Assembly: GCA_020444765.1 (NCBI GenBank)
Contig: JAGRHW010000206.1
Coordinates: 1-6,480 of the forward strand
Source: Gammaproteobacteria bacterium
Lineage (GTDB): Bacteria; Pseudomonadota; Gammaproteobacteria; Granulosicoccales; Granulosicoccaceae
Direction: 5' to 3'
Length of the DNA: 6,480 nt
The notes beneath the pieces were generated by a model. It worked only from the letters and a program-made list of their open reading frames with translations. It did no database searches and was not told the origin of the DNA. Below are positions 1 through 5,984 of the stretch, piece after piece (position 1 is the first letter of the stretch; each line of letters opens with the position of its first letter). A program made the translations under genes and the position numbers.

Positions 1-1284
1 GTCCGGCGTCAGACCGAGACGACTTTCGTAAAAGCCAGTTTGCACATTGCGGAAATCGAACTCCCAAACCACCTGACGCCGCCAGGCCGACGGTCGCTGC
101 CCGTGGATCAGGGGCAGTAGCGACAGGCCGGACAACTGCGGCGCGGCGGGAATCCCCAGCCAGTCGAGAATGGTCGGGACGATGTCGACCGATTCGGTAA
201 ACAATTCCTGCTCGATCCGGCCACGTGTTTCGGCATCGCTGCGCGGATCGCGCACGATCAGCGGAATATGGTAGCTCGCGTCAAAATAACCGCCCTTGTT
301 CCACAGCCAGTGATCGCCGAGCTGCTCGCCGTGATCGGCGGTAACGATAATCAGTGTGTCCCGGTCATCACCGCTGGCCCGCAAAAATTCCAACAGGCGG
401 CCGATCTGTTGATCGACTTCAGCCAGCAAACCGTAATAGACCGCGGCGATTTCCCGGCGCTGCTGTTCGCTGATTTGCTGCACATTGACGTCGGGCGTGC
501 AATAACCGGTTCGATCCTGCTCCTCAAGCCAGGTTTTTACGAAGGGATGACCGGCTGCCTCGGCCGCCCGGCTTGCGTGACGCACCGGCGCCGGGATGGC
601 CTCACTGTCGATCAAACGGTTGAACGGCTCGGGCGCAATCCACGGCGGATGCGGCCGTAACAGCGCCAGATGCGCGAACCAGGGCTGCCCACTCTGCTCC
701 TGAATATACTCAATCAGCGCATCGACCAGATAGGCGCTGTCACTGTCTTCAGCGCGATAAAGGGCGGCTTCGCGGGTAAATCCGTCGGCAAAATAATCGC
801 TCGCCCGGTACAGATCGCTTTCCGGCTCCGGCACGCGATAGCCTTTGCGGCGCAGCGACTCCGGCCAGCCTTGCAGATTATCCTCATTGAGTTCGGCACC
901 AATGGCAAAGCCCGGCAGCACGCCTTCGAAGGTTCGCAACAGGGGATCGTCCGGCGACAGCTCGCGCGGGTCCGCGCTGGTGTCGGTATAACCGAACAGG
1001 CGGGGGTCATAACCGGCAGCTCGGGCCATGCGTGCAATATTGTCGATATCCGCCGCCAGCGGCGTACCGTTTCGGATCGAACGATGATTCTGCGCATAAA
1101 GACCGGTCAGCAAGGAGGCCCTGGCCGGGCCGCACGGCGCCGTTACCGTAAAATGCTGTCGCGCCAGCCAGCCGTCGGCCGCCAGGGCATCAAGATTCGG
1201 CGTTTGCGCCACCGCGTGGCCAAGGCAGGACAAAGCCTCGGCGCGCCATTGATCGATAACGATCAATAAAACATTTCCAGACAT
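1..1284 (-). CDS. Sulfatase-family hydrolase, phosphonate monoester hydrolase-like (partial, C-terminus missing)
   Basis: The reading frame opens at the ATG complementary to 1282-1284 and stays open for 428 codons to the window edge, so the C-terminus is missing; relatives are about 500 residues. It starts MSGNVLLIVIDQWR, giving the first metal ligand Asp11. The sulfatase signature is CGPAR at residues 51-55. In this superfamily the Cys is oxidised to formylglycine, the catalytic nucleophile, and Arg55 stabilises it. Further active-site landmarks are Asn72, Tyr99, His212 in LRPHPPW, the metal pair Asp317-His318 in TADHGE, and Lys330 in NKGGYFD. This set resembles the phosphonate monoester hydrolase / phosphodiesterase branch more than classical arylsulfatases. 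No signal peptide is seen, so it is probably cytoplasmic. The expected reaction is hydrolysis of a sulfate, phosphate or phosphonate ester, and the substrate cannot be told from sequence. The start is supported by GGGAG nine bases upstream (1294-1298). The formylglycine-generating enzyme is not in the window. Family assignment is secure; exact activity is not. Confidence 0.93.
   Translation of the reverse strand, partial: MSGNVLLIVIDQWRAEALSCLGHAVAQTPNLDALAADGWLARQHFTVTAPCGPARASLLTGLYAQNHRSIRNGTPLAADIDNIARMARAAGYDPRLFGYTDTSADPRELSPDDPLLRTFEGVLPGFAIGAELNEDNLQGWPESLRRKGYRVPEPESDLYRASDYFADGFTREAALYRAEDSDSAYLVDALIEYIQEQSGQPWFAHLALLRPHPPWIAPEPFNRLIDSEAIPAPVRHASRAAEAAGHPFVKTWLEEQDRTGYCTPDVNVQQISEQQRREIAAVYYGLLAEVDQQIGRLLEFLRASGDDRDTLIIVTADHGEQLGDHWLWNKGGYFDASYHIPLIVRDPRSDAETRGRIEQELFTESVDIVPTILDWLGIPAAPQLSGLSLLPLIHGQRPSAWRRQVVWEFDFRNVQTGFYESRLGLTPD
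1248..1267. repeat. Perfect 8-bp inverted repeat inside the first codons of the sulfatase gene
   Basis: ATTGATCG (1248-1255) and CGATCAAT (1260-1267) are exact reverse complements separated by four bases. It covers codons 6 to 13 of the sulfatase-family gene. In the mRNA it would form an eight-pair stem with a four-base loop starting about 17 bases after the start codon. It could be an mRNA hairpin affecting translation, a DNA operator, or a by-product of coding Ile-Val-Ile-Asp-Gln. Confidence 0.6.
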
Positions 1285-1293
1285 GACAGACGA

Positions 1294-1298
1294 CTCCC
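1294..1298 (-). promoter_or_regulatory. Shine-Dalgarno site of the sulfatase-family gene
   Basis: On the minus strand GGGAG lies nine bases before the ATG at 1284. It fixes the start that gives the family-typical N-terminus, in which the metal-binding Asp falls at residue 11. Confidence 0.7.
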
Positions 1299-1323
1299 GG
1301 GGCCGGCTTGCTGGTTTACGATG

Positions 1324-1350
1324 ATTATAAAATGTCCGATGTTAAAGCAA
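1324..1350 (-). promoter_or_regulatory. Probable sigma70-type promoter of the sulfatase-family gene
   Basis: On the minus strand a perfect -10 hexamer TATAAT (complement of 1324-1329) lies 15 bases downstream of TTGCTT (complement of 1345-1350), which matches four of six -35 positions. The spacer is shorter than the usual 17, so the -35 assignment is the weaker half. Transcription would start near 1317 and leave a leader of roughly 30 bases with the GGGAG site. This suggests the sulfatase gene can be expressed independently of the CBS gene upstream. Confidence 0.5.
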
Positions 1351-1402
1351 TTCGGCAGACGACGGGAAATTACAGAGGGCTTGCCCGGACGATTTCTCCG
1401 GA

Positions 1403-1822
1403 TCAATCCAGATCGCAGTACTTCGAGGTGAGAATTTTTAAAAGGTCACGCCAGCTGACGATGCCGACCGGGTGCTTGCTGTCATCCACCACTGGAATAC
1501 AGGACACCACATTTTCGTTAAATATCGCGACCGCCTCGCGGATCGTGCCGTCGAGCGGCAGACAAATAGGCTTGCGTGACATCACCTGATGCACGCGCTT
1601 GTTCAGCGACGCCACGTCGCGGGCGGTTTCTGAGGCGGTGCCGACATACGGACTGACCGACTTGAGAAGATCGCGGTCGGACAACACGCCGAATAACTTC
1701 CCGTTTTCAACCACCAGTAAATGGTGGAAACGCGTATGATGGAAAATATCACGGGCCAGACTCAGCGGATCGTCCATGCCGATCGTTACGATGCGCCTGG
1801 TCATGATTTGCCGGATATTCAT
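1403..1822 (-). CDS. Tandem CBS-domain protein
   Basis: This 139-residue protein consists almost entirely of two CBS domains, about residues 1-57 and 77-131. Each ends in the usual ligand-loop pattern: GVLSDRDLL at 45-53 and GIVSWRDLLK at 120-129. Asp51 and Asp126 are at the position that commonly contacts the ribose of bound adenine nucleotides. Stand-alone CBS pairs usually dimerise and sense AMP, ATP or S-adenosylmethionine in the cytoplasm; the ligand and target here are unknown. An in-frame ATG 34 codons further upstream exists, but ATG 1822 is preferred. It has AGGGAG nine bases before it, and MNIRQIMTRRIVTI is the normal beginning of a CBS domain, whereas the extension looks non-conserved. 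The gene is divergent from the DUF3422 gene and in the same direction as the sulfatase gene, 118 bp away. Read-through into that gene is possible because no terminator is visible. Confidence 0.93.
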   Translation of the reverse strand: MNIRQIMTRRIVTIGMDDPLSLARDIFHHTRFHHLLVVENGKLFGVLSDRDLLKSVSPYVGTASETARDVASLNKRVHQVMSRKPICLPLDGTIREAVAIFNENVVSCIPVVDDSKHPVGIVSWRDLLKILTSKYCDLD

Positions 1823-1831
1823 GATCTGCTG

Positions 1832-1837
1832 CTCCCT
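1832..1837 (-). promoter_or_regulatory. Shine-Dalgarno site deciding the CBS-protein start
   Basis: AGGGAG on the minus strand sits nine bases before the ATG at 1822. Neither the in-frame upstream ATG (1924) nor the internal Met7 codon has a comparable site, so this picks the 139-residue form. Confidence 0.7.
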
Positions 1838-1898
1838 GTAGCTCTTCCCAGCCTGTAGCCGCCGTATTCCATGTGTTGAACCCTTTTCAGGGGATTTG

Positions 1899-1917
1899 GG
1901 GCCTATCAGAGGTCTAT
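1899..1917 (+). repeat. Direct repeat GGYCTATC with 11-bp period in the divergent spacer
   Basis: GGCCTATC at 1899-1906 and GGTCTATC at 1910-1917 match at seven of eight positions and are spaced 11 bp start to start, close to one helical turn. They lie between the divergent CBS and DUF3422 genes, upstream of both starts. Such spacing fits two same-face protein contacts, but a repeat this short could be chance. Confidence 0.35.
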
Positions 1918-2031
1918 CGGCCAATATGCCGGAAGGCTGAAAGTCCGAGTGCTTGCCGGCGCCTCGAACGCCGCTTTACGCCGATGATGCCAATTATCAC
2001 GCAATCCCGGTATCATGGCGGGAATTTTTCT

Positions 2032-2035
2032 GGAG
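2032..2035 (+). promoter_or_regulatory. Shine-Dalgarno site deciding the DUF3422 start
   Basis: GGAG lies eight bases before the ATG at 2044. It supports the 433-residue form over a frame extension back to 1873, which lacks family-like sequence. No convincing -35/-10 pair was found in the spacer; TATCAT at 2011-2016 is an isolated -10-like hexamer. Confidence 0.6.
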
Positions 2036-2043
2036 CCGTTTCC

Positions 2044-3345
2044 ATGCCGGTGCAATCAAGCGACAATCATCCCCAGCGCTTTCATTTGAGCAACGAGCTG
2101 CACGCCCGCCCCTTTCCGGAGCTGAAGGCACCGAGCCGCGCGGCCTGTCTCGCCTTCAAGGTTCCAAAGGACGCGGTACACCGCGATCCGCTGAAAGACC
2201 GCCAGCATCTGAACAAACTGCTGGAACATTACGGCGCGCCGCTGCCGGCCGACGATATCGACCACTATTACGGCACGCTCGGCCGTGCGATGCTGATGTG
2301 GGAGCGGCATACCGAGTTTGTCACCTTTACCGTTTATGCCGACGGTCTCGGCGATAAACCGTTCGACGATGAGCTGTTCGAGATTTTCCCCGCCGAGTGG
2401 ATTTCAGCCGCGCCCGGCAAGGTGCTGAGTTCCGTGCTGGTGCGGATCGAGGAGCTTGAATCGATCGATACCATCGGGCAGTCGCTGGATTCGCAATTAC
2501 AAGGCTGGTTTGTCAGGGAAAGTCTGGTCGCTTCGCGGGTCATCGACGACAATGCCGTCGTCTGCGGAGACTTCCGCATCGATCAGGCAGGCCATGTGCG
2601 TTTTGCGATTTTCACCGCGCCGGAGGTCAGCCCCAGACGTTTGGGCAGAGTGTTGCAGCGGCTGCTGGAGATAGAGACCTACAAGTCCATGGCCATGCTG
2701 ACGCTGCCGGAAGCGCGCCGGATAGCAGCGCGCGTCAGCGAACTCGACAATGAGCTGGCCAGGCTGGTTTTGTCGATGTCGGAAAACCAGGAACCGGAAA
2801 GCACAACCCTGGAACAGCTTCTCAAAATCGCCGCGGAAATCGAACTGCTGGTCGCCACCACCGCTTTCCGCTTCGGCGCCGCCGGTGCTTACGAGGCGAT
2901 CGTCAATCAGCGTATCGAAGTGCTGCGCGAACAACGCCTGTACGGCAAGCAATTGCTCTCGGAGTTTATGCTACGACGTTTCGATCCGGCGATGCGAACC
3001 TGCCGTTCGGCGCAGGAACGGCTGATGGACCTGTCCGGCCGCGCGGCGCGCGCTTCGAATCTACTGCGTACCCGGGTCGATGTCGCCACCTCGGCGCAAA
3101 ACCAGAAAGTACTGGAAAGCATGAACAAACGCGCGGAACTGCAACTACGGCTACAGGAAACCGTCGAGGGACTGTCGGTGGTGGCGATCAGCTACTACGC
3201 GGTCAATCTGCTCGCCTATCTGCTGGCCCCGGCGGCGGACGCCCTGCAGATCAGCAAGAAAATTCTCTTCGCCGGACTGATCATTCCGGTGGTGCTTGCG
3301 GTACTCGGCATGACGCGGCGAATCAAAAAACGGCTCTCGCATTGA
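2044..3345 (+). CDS. DUF3422 (COG4949) membrane-anchored protein
   Basis: This 433-residue protein matches the DUF3422 family in length and motifs. It has NELHARPF near the N-terminus (residues 17-24), WERHTEFVTFTVY at 86-98, ETYKSMAMLTLPEA at 211-224, and FRFGAAGAYEAIVNQRI at 275-291. A helical, probably coiled-coil stretch runs over about 220-370. It then carries VEGLSVVAISYY (374-385) and two hydrophobic helices, about 376-395 and 406-422, separated by a short loop and followed by a basic tail (RRIKKR). No signal peptide is present, so a large cytoplasmic domain anchored by a C-terminal helical hairpin is inferred. The family has no established biochemical function that I know of. The start at 2044 is chosen because of the GGAG site and because family proteins begin just before the NELHARP motif. 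The next gene, a thioesterase, starts 54 bp downstream on the same strand with no terminator between, so co-transcription is likely. Confidence 0.93.
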   Translation: MPVQSSDNHPQRFHLSNELHARPFPELKAPSRAACLAFKVPKDAVHRDPLKDRQHLNKLLEHYGAPLPADDIDHYYGTLGRAMLMWERHTEFVTFTVYADGLGDKPFDDELFEIFPAEWISAAPGKVLSSVLVRIEELESIDTIGQSLDSQLQGWFVRESLVASRVIDDNAVVCGDFRIDQAGHVRFAIFTAPEVSPRRLGRVLQRLLEIETYKSMAMLTLPEARRIAARVSELDNELARLVLSMSENQEPESTTLEQLLKIAAEIELLVATTAFRFGAAGAYEAIVNQRIEVLREQRLYGKQLLSEFMLRRFDPAMRTCRSAQERLMDLSGRAARASNLLRTRVDVATSAQNQKVLESMNKRAELQLRLQETVEGLSVVAISYYAVNLLAYLLAPAADALQISKKILFAGLIIPVVLAVLGMTRRIKKRLSH

Positions 3346-3399
3346 TGGGGTCGATACTCCGATAACTACCATAAACACAATAATACAAGCAGGTTAAGC

Positions 3400-3873
3400 A
3401 TGACAGACAAAGCCATTCAGGACACATATCCGGAAGAACTCAGCCATTGCTACGGTTGCGGCCGCAATAACGAGCACGGGCATCAGCTCAAAAGCTACTG
3501 GCAACATGGCGAATCGGTGGCGCACTTTATGCCCGAGACCTTTCACACCGCGATTCCCGGCTTTGTCTATGGCGGCCTGATCGCCTCGCTGATCGATTGC
3601 CACGGGACCGGAACAGCGGCCACCGTGGCCTATCAAAACGCAGGCCGTGAACCCGGCAGCCTGCCCGCCCTGCGTTTTGTCACTGGCGCCCTGCATGTGG
3701 ATTTTCTGGCCCCCACACCTGCCGGCATCGAGCTGAAACTGATCGGCAGACCCAGTGAAGTCAAGGCTCGCAAAGTCGTGGTCGACATCGAGGTTTATGC
3801 CGGCGAGACCTTGTGCGCCAGAGGCAATGTGATCGCGGTTCTGATGCCTGAGAGCATGAACCCTCAGAACTGA
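3400..3873 (+). CDS. PaaI-like hotdog-fold thioesterase
   Basis: This 157-residue protein belongs to the PaaI/4HBT-type hotdog thioesterases, which hydrolyse acyl-CoA thioesters as oligomers in the cytoplasm. The N-terminal CYGCGRNNEHG (residues 17-27) is the Cys-x-x-Cys-Gly entry motif common in this branch. GFVYGGLIASLIDCHGTGTA (54-73) is the central hotdog helix, with Asp66 at the usual catalytic-acid position. ALHVDFLAPTPAG (97-109) and a final strand, ETLCARGNVIAVL (136-148), complete the fold. The frequent HGG before the helix is YGG here, so a His is not available at that position. The natural acyl group cannot be predicted. An AGG six bases before the ATG (3391-3393) is a modest ribosome site. 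It lies 54 bp after the DUF3422 gene and is probably transcribed with it; no paa or fatty-acid degradation genes accompany it. Confidence 0.9.
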   Translation: MTDKAIQDTYPEELSHCYGCGRNNEHGHQLKSYWQHGESVAHFMPETFHTAIPGFVYGGLIASLIDCHGTGTAATVAYQNAGREPGSLPALRFVTGALHVDFLAPTPAGIELKLIGRPSEVKARKVVVDIEVYAGETLCARGNVIAVLMPESMNPQN

Positions 3874-4028
3874 ATTGCAAGCCTGACGCAGACCGGCGTT
3901 TTCGACCAGGCGTCGGACCAAGCGGCTTTGTTCTTTTTTCGTCGTTTTACGAAACCAACGGTGCCGCCCGGCTTCGTCGCCGGCCGATAAATAATTACAA
4001 AAACTCACTTTTTTGCTTCAATCCGCGC
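3874..4028 (+). other. Non-coding spacer between thioesterase and EamA genes
   Basis: No gene is supported in these 155 bases. There is a T-rich run at 3931-3939, a small stem TTTCGT/ACGAAA (3937-3942 with 3949-3954), a second stem CCGGC/GCCGG (3968-3972 with 3979-3983), and an AT-rich stretch at 3986-4014. The order of stems and T-runs does not make a normal intrinsic terminator on either strand. AATAAT at 3990-3995 could serve as a -10 element for the transporter gene but has no good -35 partner. Confidence 0.4.
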
Positions 4029-4880
4029 ATGAACACCGACTATATAAAGGGCTTTTTGCTAACCGCGCTTGGCGTGCTGGTGCTGAGCTTCGACGCCCTG
4101 CTGATTCGTCTGATCGAGGCCGATTCCTTCAGCCTGCTGTTCTGGCGCGGCCTGTTGCTGAGCCTCGGCGTGACATTCTGGTGCCGCTACAGCCAGCCGG
4201 GTTGCCGCTTGATTCAGTTCGATGCGGTTTATCTGCGCTCGGCGTTTTTTTACGCGCTCAGCACGGTCGCCTTTGTCGTTGCAATCAACAAGACGCAGGT
4301 CGCCAATGTGCTGGTCATTATCAGTACCGTGCCCCTGTTTGCGGCCCTGATTGCCTGGCTGTTTCTCGGCGAGAAGTCGCCGCTGATCACCTGGATCGCG
4401 ATCGCCGTCGCCATGCTCGGCATCGCGCGGGTGCTTTCCGACTCCTGGCAAAGCCCGACGCTGGGAGGCGATTTACTGGCGCTGGTCTGCAGCCTTTCGA
4501 TCGCCATAAAATTCGTTAATGATCGCGGCGTTCGCGATAGAAACATGACGCCCGCCCTGATCCTGGCGGGCCTGCTTATCGCCGGCGCCGGGTTGTTCGC
4601 CGGGCATCCTTTGTCCCTGCAAGGCAATGACTGGGGCTGGATGCTGCTGCTTGGATTATTCGTTATACCGGTCGCCTTCGTGCTGATTACGCTCGGCCCG
4701 ATGCGGATTCCGGCGGCCGACGTCGGCATGCTGATGCTGCTGGAAACCGTGATAGGCCCGCTGTGGGTCTGGCTGTGGCTGGATGAGGCGCCCGGCCGCG
4801 CGGCCCTGCAGGGCGGCGCGATTGTGATCGCCACCCTGTTTGTTCACGGTCTGTTTCAATGGCGCTACGGTCGCGCATGA
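4029..4880 (+). CDS. EamA/DMT-family transporter (ten-helix permease)
   Basis: This 283-residue protein has two tandem EamA halves, about residues 8-135 and 147-278. Roughly ten hydrophobic segments are visible, near 8-28, 34-52, 68-86, 93-112, 119-136, 146-163, 175-192, 203-222, 230-250 and 260-277. The paired signatures of the family are present: VPLFAALIAWLFLGEKSP closing helices 4-5 (101-118) and LETVIGPLWVWLWLDEAPG closing helices 9-10 (238-256). The length is typical of the family. Members are inner-membrane carriers, many exporting amino acids or other metabolites; the substrate here is not predictable. The ATG at 4029 is the only sensible start because the first helix begins at residue 8, yet the bases before it (TTTTTTGCTTCAATCCGCGC) contain no purine-rich ribosome site. 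The gene is convergent with glk, with 25 bp between the stop codons. Confidence 0.93.
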   Translation: MNTDYIKGFLLTALGVLVLSFDALLIRLIEADSFSLLFWRGLLLSLGVTFWCRYSQPGCRLIQFDAVYLRSAFFYALSTVAFVVAINKTQVANVLVIISTVPLFAALIAWLFLGEKSPLITWIAIAVAMLGIARVLSDSWQSPTLGGDLLALVCSLSIAIKFVNDRGVRDRNMTPALILAGLLIAGAGLFAGHPLSLQGNDWGWMLLLGLFVIPVAFVLITLGPMRIPAADVGMLMLLETVIGPLWVWLWLDEAPGRAALQGGAIVIATLFVHGLFQWRYGRA

Positions 4881-4905
4881 ACAACGCGCTCAAGGGCCCG
4901 GACTG

Positions 4906-5859
4906 TTAAAACGCGTTGCTGATTCCAAGCAAGGCGGGATTGTCACGCTGGATGACAAACACCGGTATCGCCTGCAAATAAGCGCTAAAACGACCTTTTT
5001 GCTCAAAGCGGTGACGAAACGTGGACGCCGCGAAATAATCGCCAAGTCTCGGCACGATACCGCCACCGATATAAACACCGCCCAGCGCGGCGAGCGTCAG
5101 GGCCAGATTGCCGGCGACCGAACCGAGCAGGCCGCAAAACGTTTGCAGTGCTTCCTCGCAGCAGCTGTCCGATCCCTGAAGCGCTTTGTCGGTAATCTGC
5201 GCCGGTGAAAGTTCCGCCGGTTTTTTACCGTCCAGCTTGCTTATAACCTGATACAGATTCTGCAAGCCCATCCCGGAAACCAGCCGCTCGGCGGAAACAT
5301 GGCCAAAACGCTGCCAGCATTCCTCAAGAATCGCGCACTCGCGTGGATTACCCGGGCTGAGACTGACATGGCCGCCCTCGCTTTCCAGCGGAATCCAGCG
5401 TCCGTCGGCGGGAACCAGGCCCGATACCCCAAGCCCGGTGCCCGGCCCCAGAACGGCGATTTGCTCACCCTCCACAGCTTTAGCGCCGCCGACCTGATAA
5501 TAATCCGCAAGGCTCAGCGACGGAATCGACATGGCCAGCGCGGTAAAATCGTTTTTGAAAATCAGCCGTTGCAGGCCGAGTTGTCTGCGCGATTCCTCGA
5601 TCGAAAACGACCAGTCGTGATTGGTCATATCGAGCCGGTCGCCGCTGACCGGATTGGCGATCGCCACCGCGGCGTCGACAATCCGCGGCTGGCCGGCCCA
5701 TTCAAGATAGGCGCGCACCGCCTGTACAAAATCCGGATAATCGCTGGTGGGCAGCACGTGTTGCCGGCTGATTGAGCGATCGGCCAGCAGCAAGGCGAAG
5801 CGCGCATTAGTGCCACCGATATCGGCAAGCAGTTTCGGGTATTCGGTCGTCTCGGTCAT
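4906..5859 (-). CDS. glk: Glucokinase
   Basis: This 317-residue protein matches the E. coli-type glucokinase (ROK-independent Glk family, about 320 residues), a cytoplasmic enzyme making glucose 6-phosphate from glucose and ATP. The N-terminal LADIGGTNARFAL (11-23) is the phosphate-binding loop. MTNHDW (78-83) and FKNDFTALAM (101-110) form the sugar site, with Asp104 at the catalytic-base position. GPGTGLGVSGL (138-148) is the second phosphate loop. ESEGGHVSL (159-167) supplies Glu161 and His164, and SAERLVSGMGL (189-199) supplies Glu191, all glucose contacts in the family. GGGIVPRL (265-272) is the C-terminal nucleotide-site motif. All key residues are present, so the enzyme should be active. 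The ATG at 5859 is preceded only by a weak GGA six bases upstream. It is divergent from the FMN-dependent glutamate synthase-like gene and convergent with the transporter, so it is probably transcribed alone. Confidence 0.96.
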   Translation of the reverse strand: MTETTEYPKLLADIGGTNARFALLLADRSISRQHVLPTSDYPDFVQAVRAYLEWAGQPRIVDAAVAIANPVSGDRLDMTNHDWSFSIEESRRQLGLQRLIFKNDFTALAMSIPSLSLADYYQVGGAKAVEGEQIAVLGPGTGLGVSGLVPADGRWIPLESEGGHVSLSPGNPRECAILEECWQRFGHVSAERLVSGMGLQNLYQVISKLDGKKPAELSPAQITDKALQGSDSCCEEALQTFCGLLGSVAGNLALTLAALGGVYIGGGIVPRLGDYFAASTFRHRFEQKGRFSAYLQAIPVFVIQRDNPALLGISNAF

Positions 5860-5915
5860 GGTTTATCCGGCGGGTCGGGGACAGACAATCAGTTTAGCAA
5901 TTAATCGTTTTTGCC

Positions 5916-5927
5916 GGAAAAATTTCC
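5916..5927. repeat. Short perfect dyad in the glk / glutamate-synthase-like divergent spacer
   Basis: GGAAA at 5916-5920 and TTTCC at 5923-5927 form a perfect inverted repeat separated by AA. It lies in the middle of the 125-bp spacer between two divergent starts, where an operator would be expected. It is short and AT-rich in the centre, so chance is a fair alternative. Confidence 0.3.
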
Positions 5928-5952
5928 AGCCCGACGGCTTGTCCTTTAAACT
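5923..5952 (+). promoter_or_regulatory. Possible weak promoter of the glutamate synthase-like gene
   Basis: TTTCCA at 5923-5928 matches four of six -35 positions, and TAAACT at 5947-5952 matches four of six -10 positions, with an 18-bp spacer. It would give a leader of about 25 bases before the ATG at 5985. The match is modest and other pairings in the spacer are possible. Confidence 0.22.
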
Positions 5953-5984
5953 GCCTTCGTCCTCAGGCCGGAGCATCACGACTT

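Noticed and set aside
268..1269. Two plus-strand open frames (268-660 and 670-1269) opposite the sulfatase gene
   Set aside because: The minus-strand frame is continuous across the region with full sulfatase motifs; the plus frames look like low-complexity antisense products.
1385..1401. CCGGA / TCCGG stem just after the CBS-protein stop, as a terminator
   Set aside because: The stem is five pairs with a seven-base loop and no T-run follows it on the minus strand.
1801..1824. Two TCATGA palindromes 18 bp apart at the CBS-protein start
   Set aside because: They arise from the two ATG codons (Met1 and Met7) in similar contexts, with no further symmetry between them.
1873..2043. N-terminal extension of the DUF3422 reading frame
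   Set aside because: It lacks family-like sequence and a ribosome site at its first ATG, while GGAG eight bases before ATG 2044 gives the normal family start.
3885..3939. Terminator after the thioesterase gene (GACGC/GCGTC arms followed by a T-run)
   Set aside because: The arms are 20 bases apart and the T-run starts about 17 bases past the second arm, so the geometry does not fit an intrinsic terminator.
3394..4008. Long minus-strand open frame opposite the thioesterase gene
   Set aside because: It is a shadow frame in GC-rich coding DNA. The plus strand carries clear hotdog motifs and the antisense translation resembles no family.
4882..4918. Inverted repeat CAACGCG / CGCGTTG between the convergent transporter and glk ends, as a shared terminator
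   Set aside because: The arms are only 7 bp with a 23-base loop, no T-run follows on either strand, and one arm lies inside the last codons of glk.
5299..5775. Open frame of 158 codons antisense to glk
   Set aside because: glk has all its catalytic motifs on the other strand; this frame has no recognisable domain or ribosome site.
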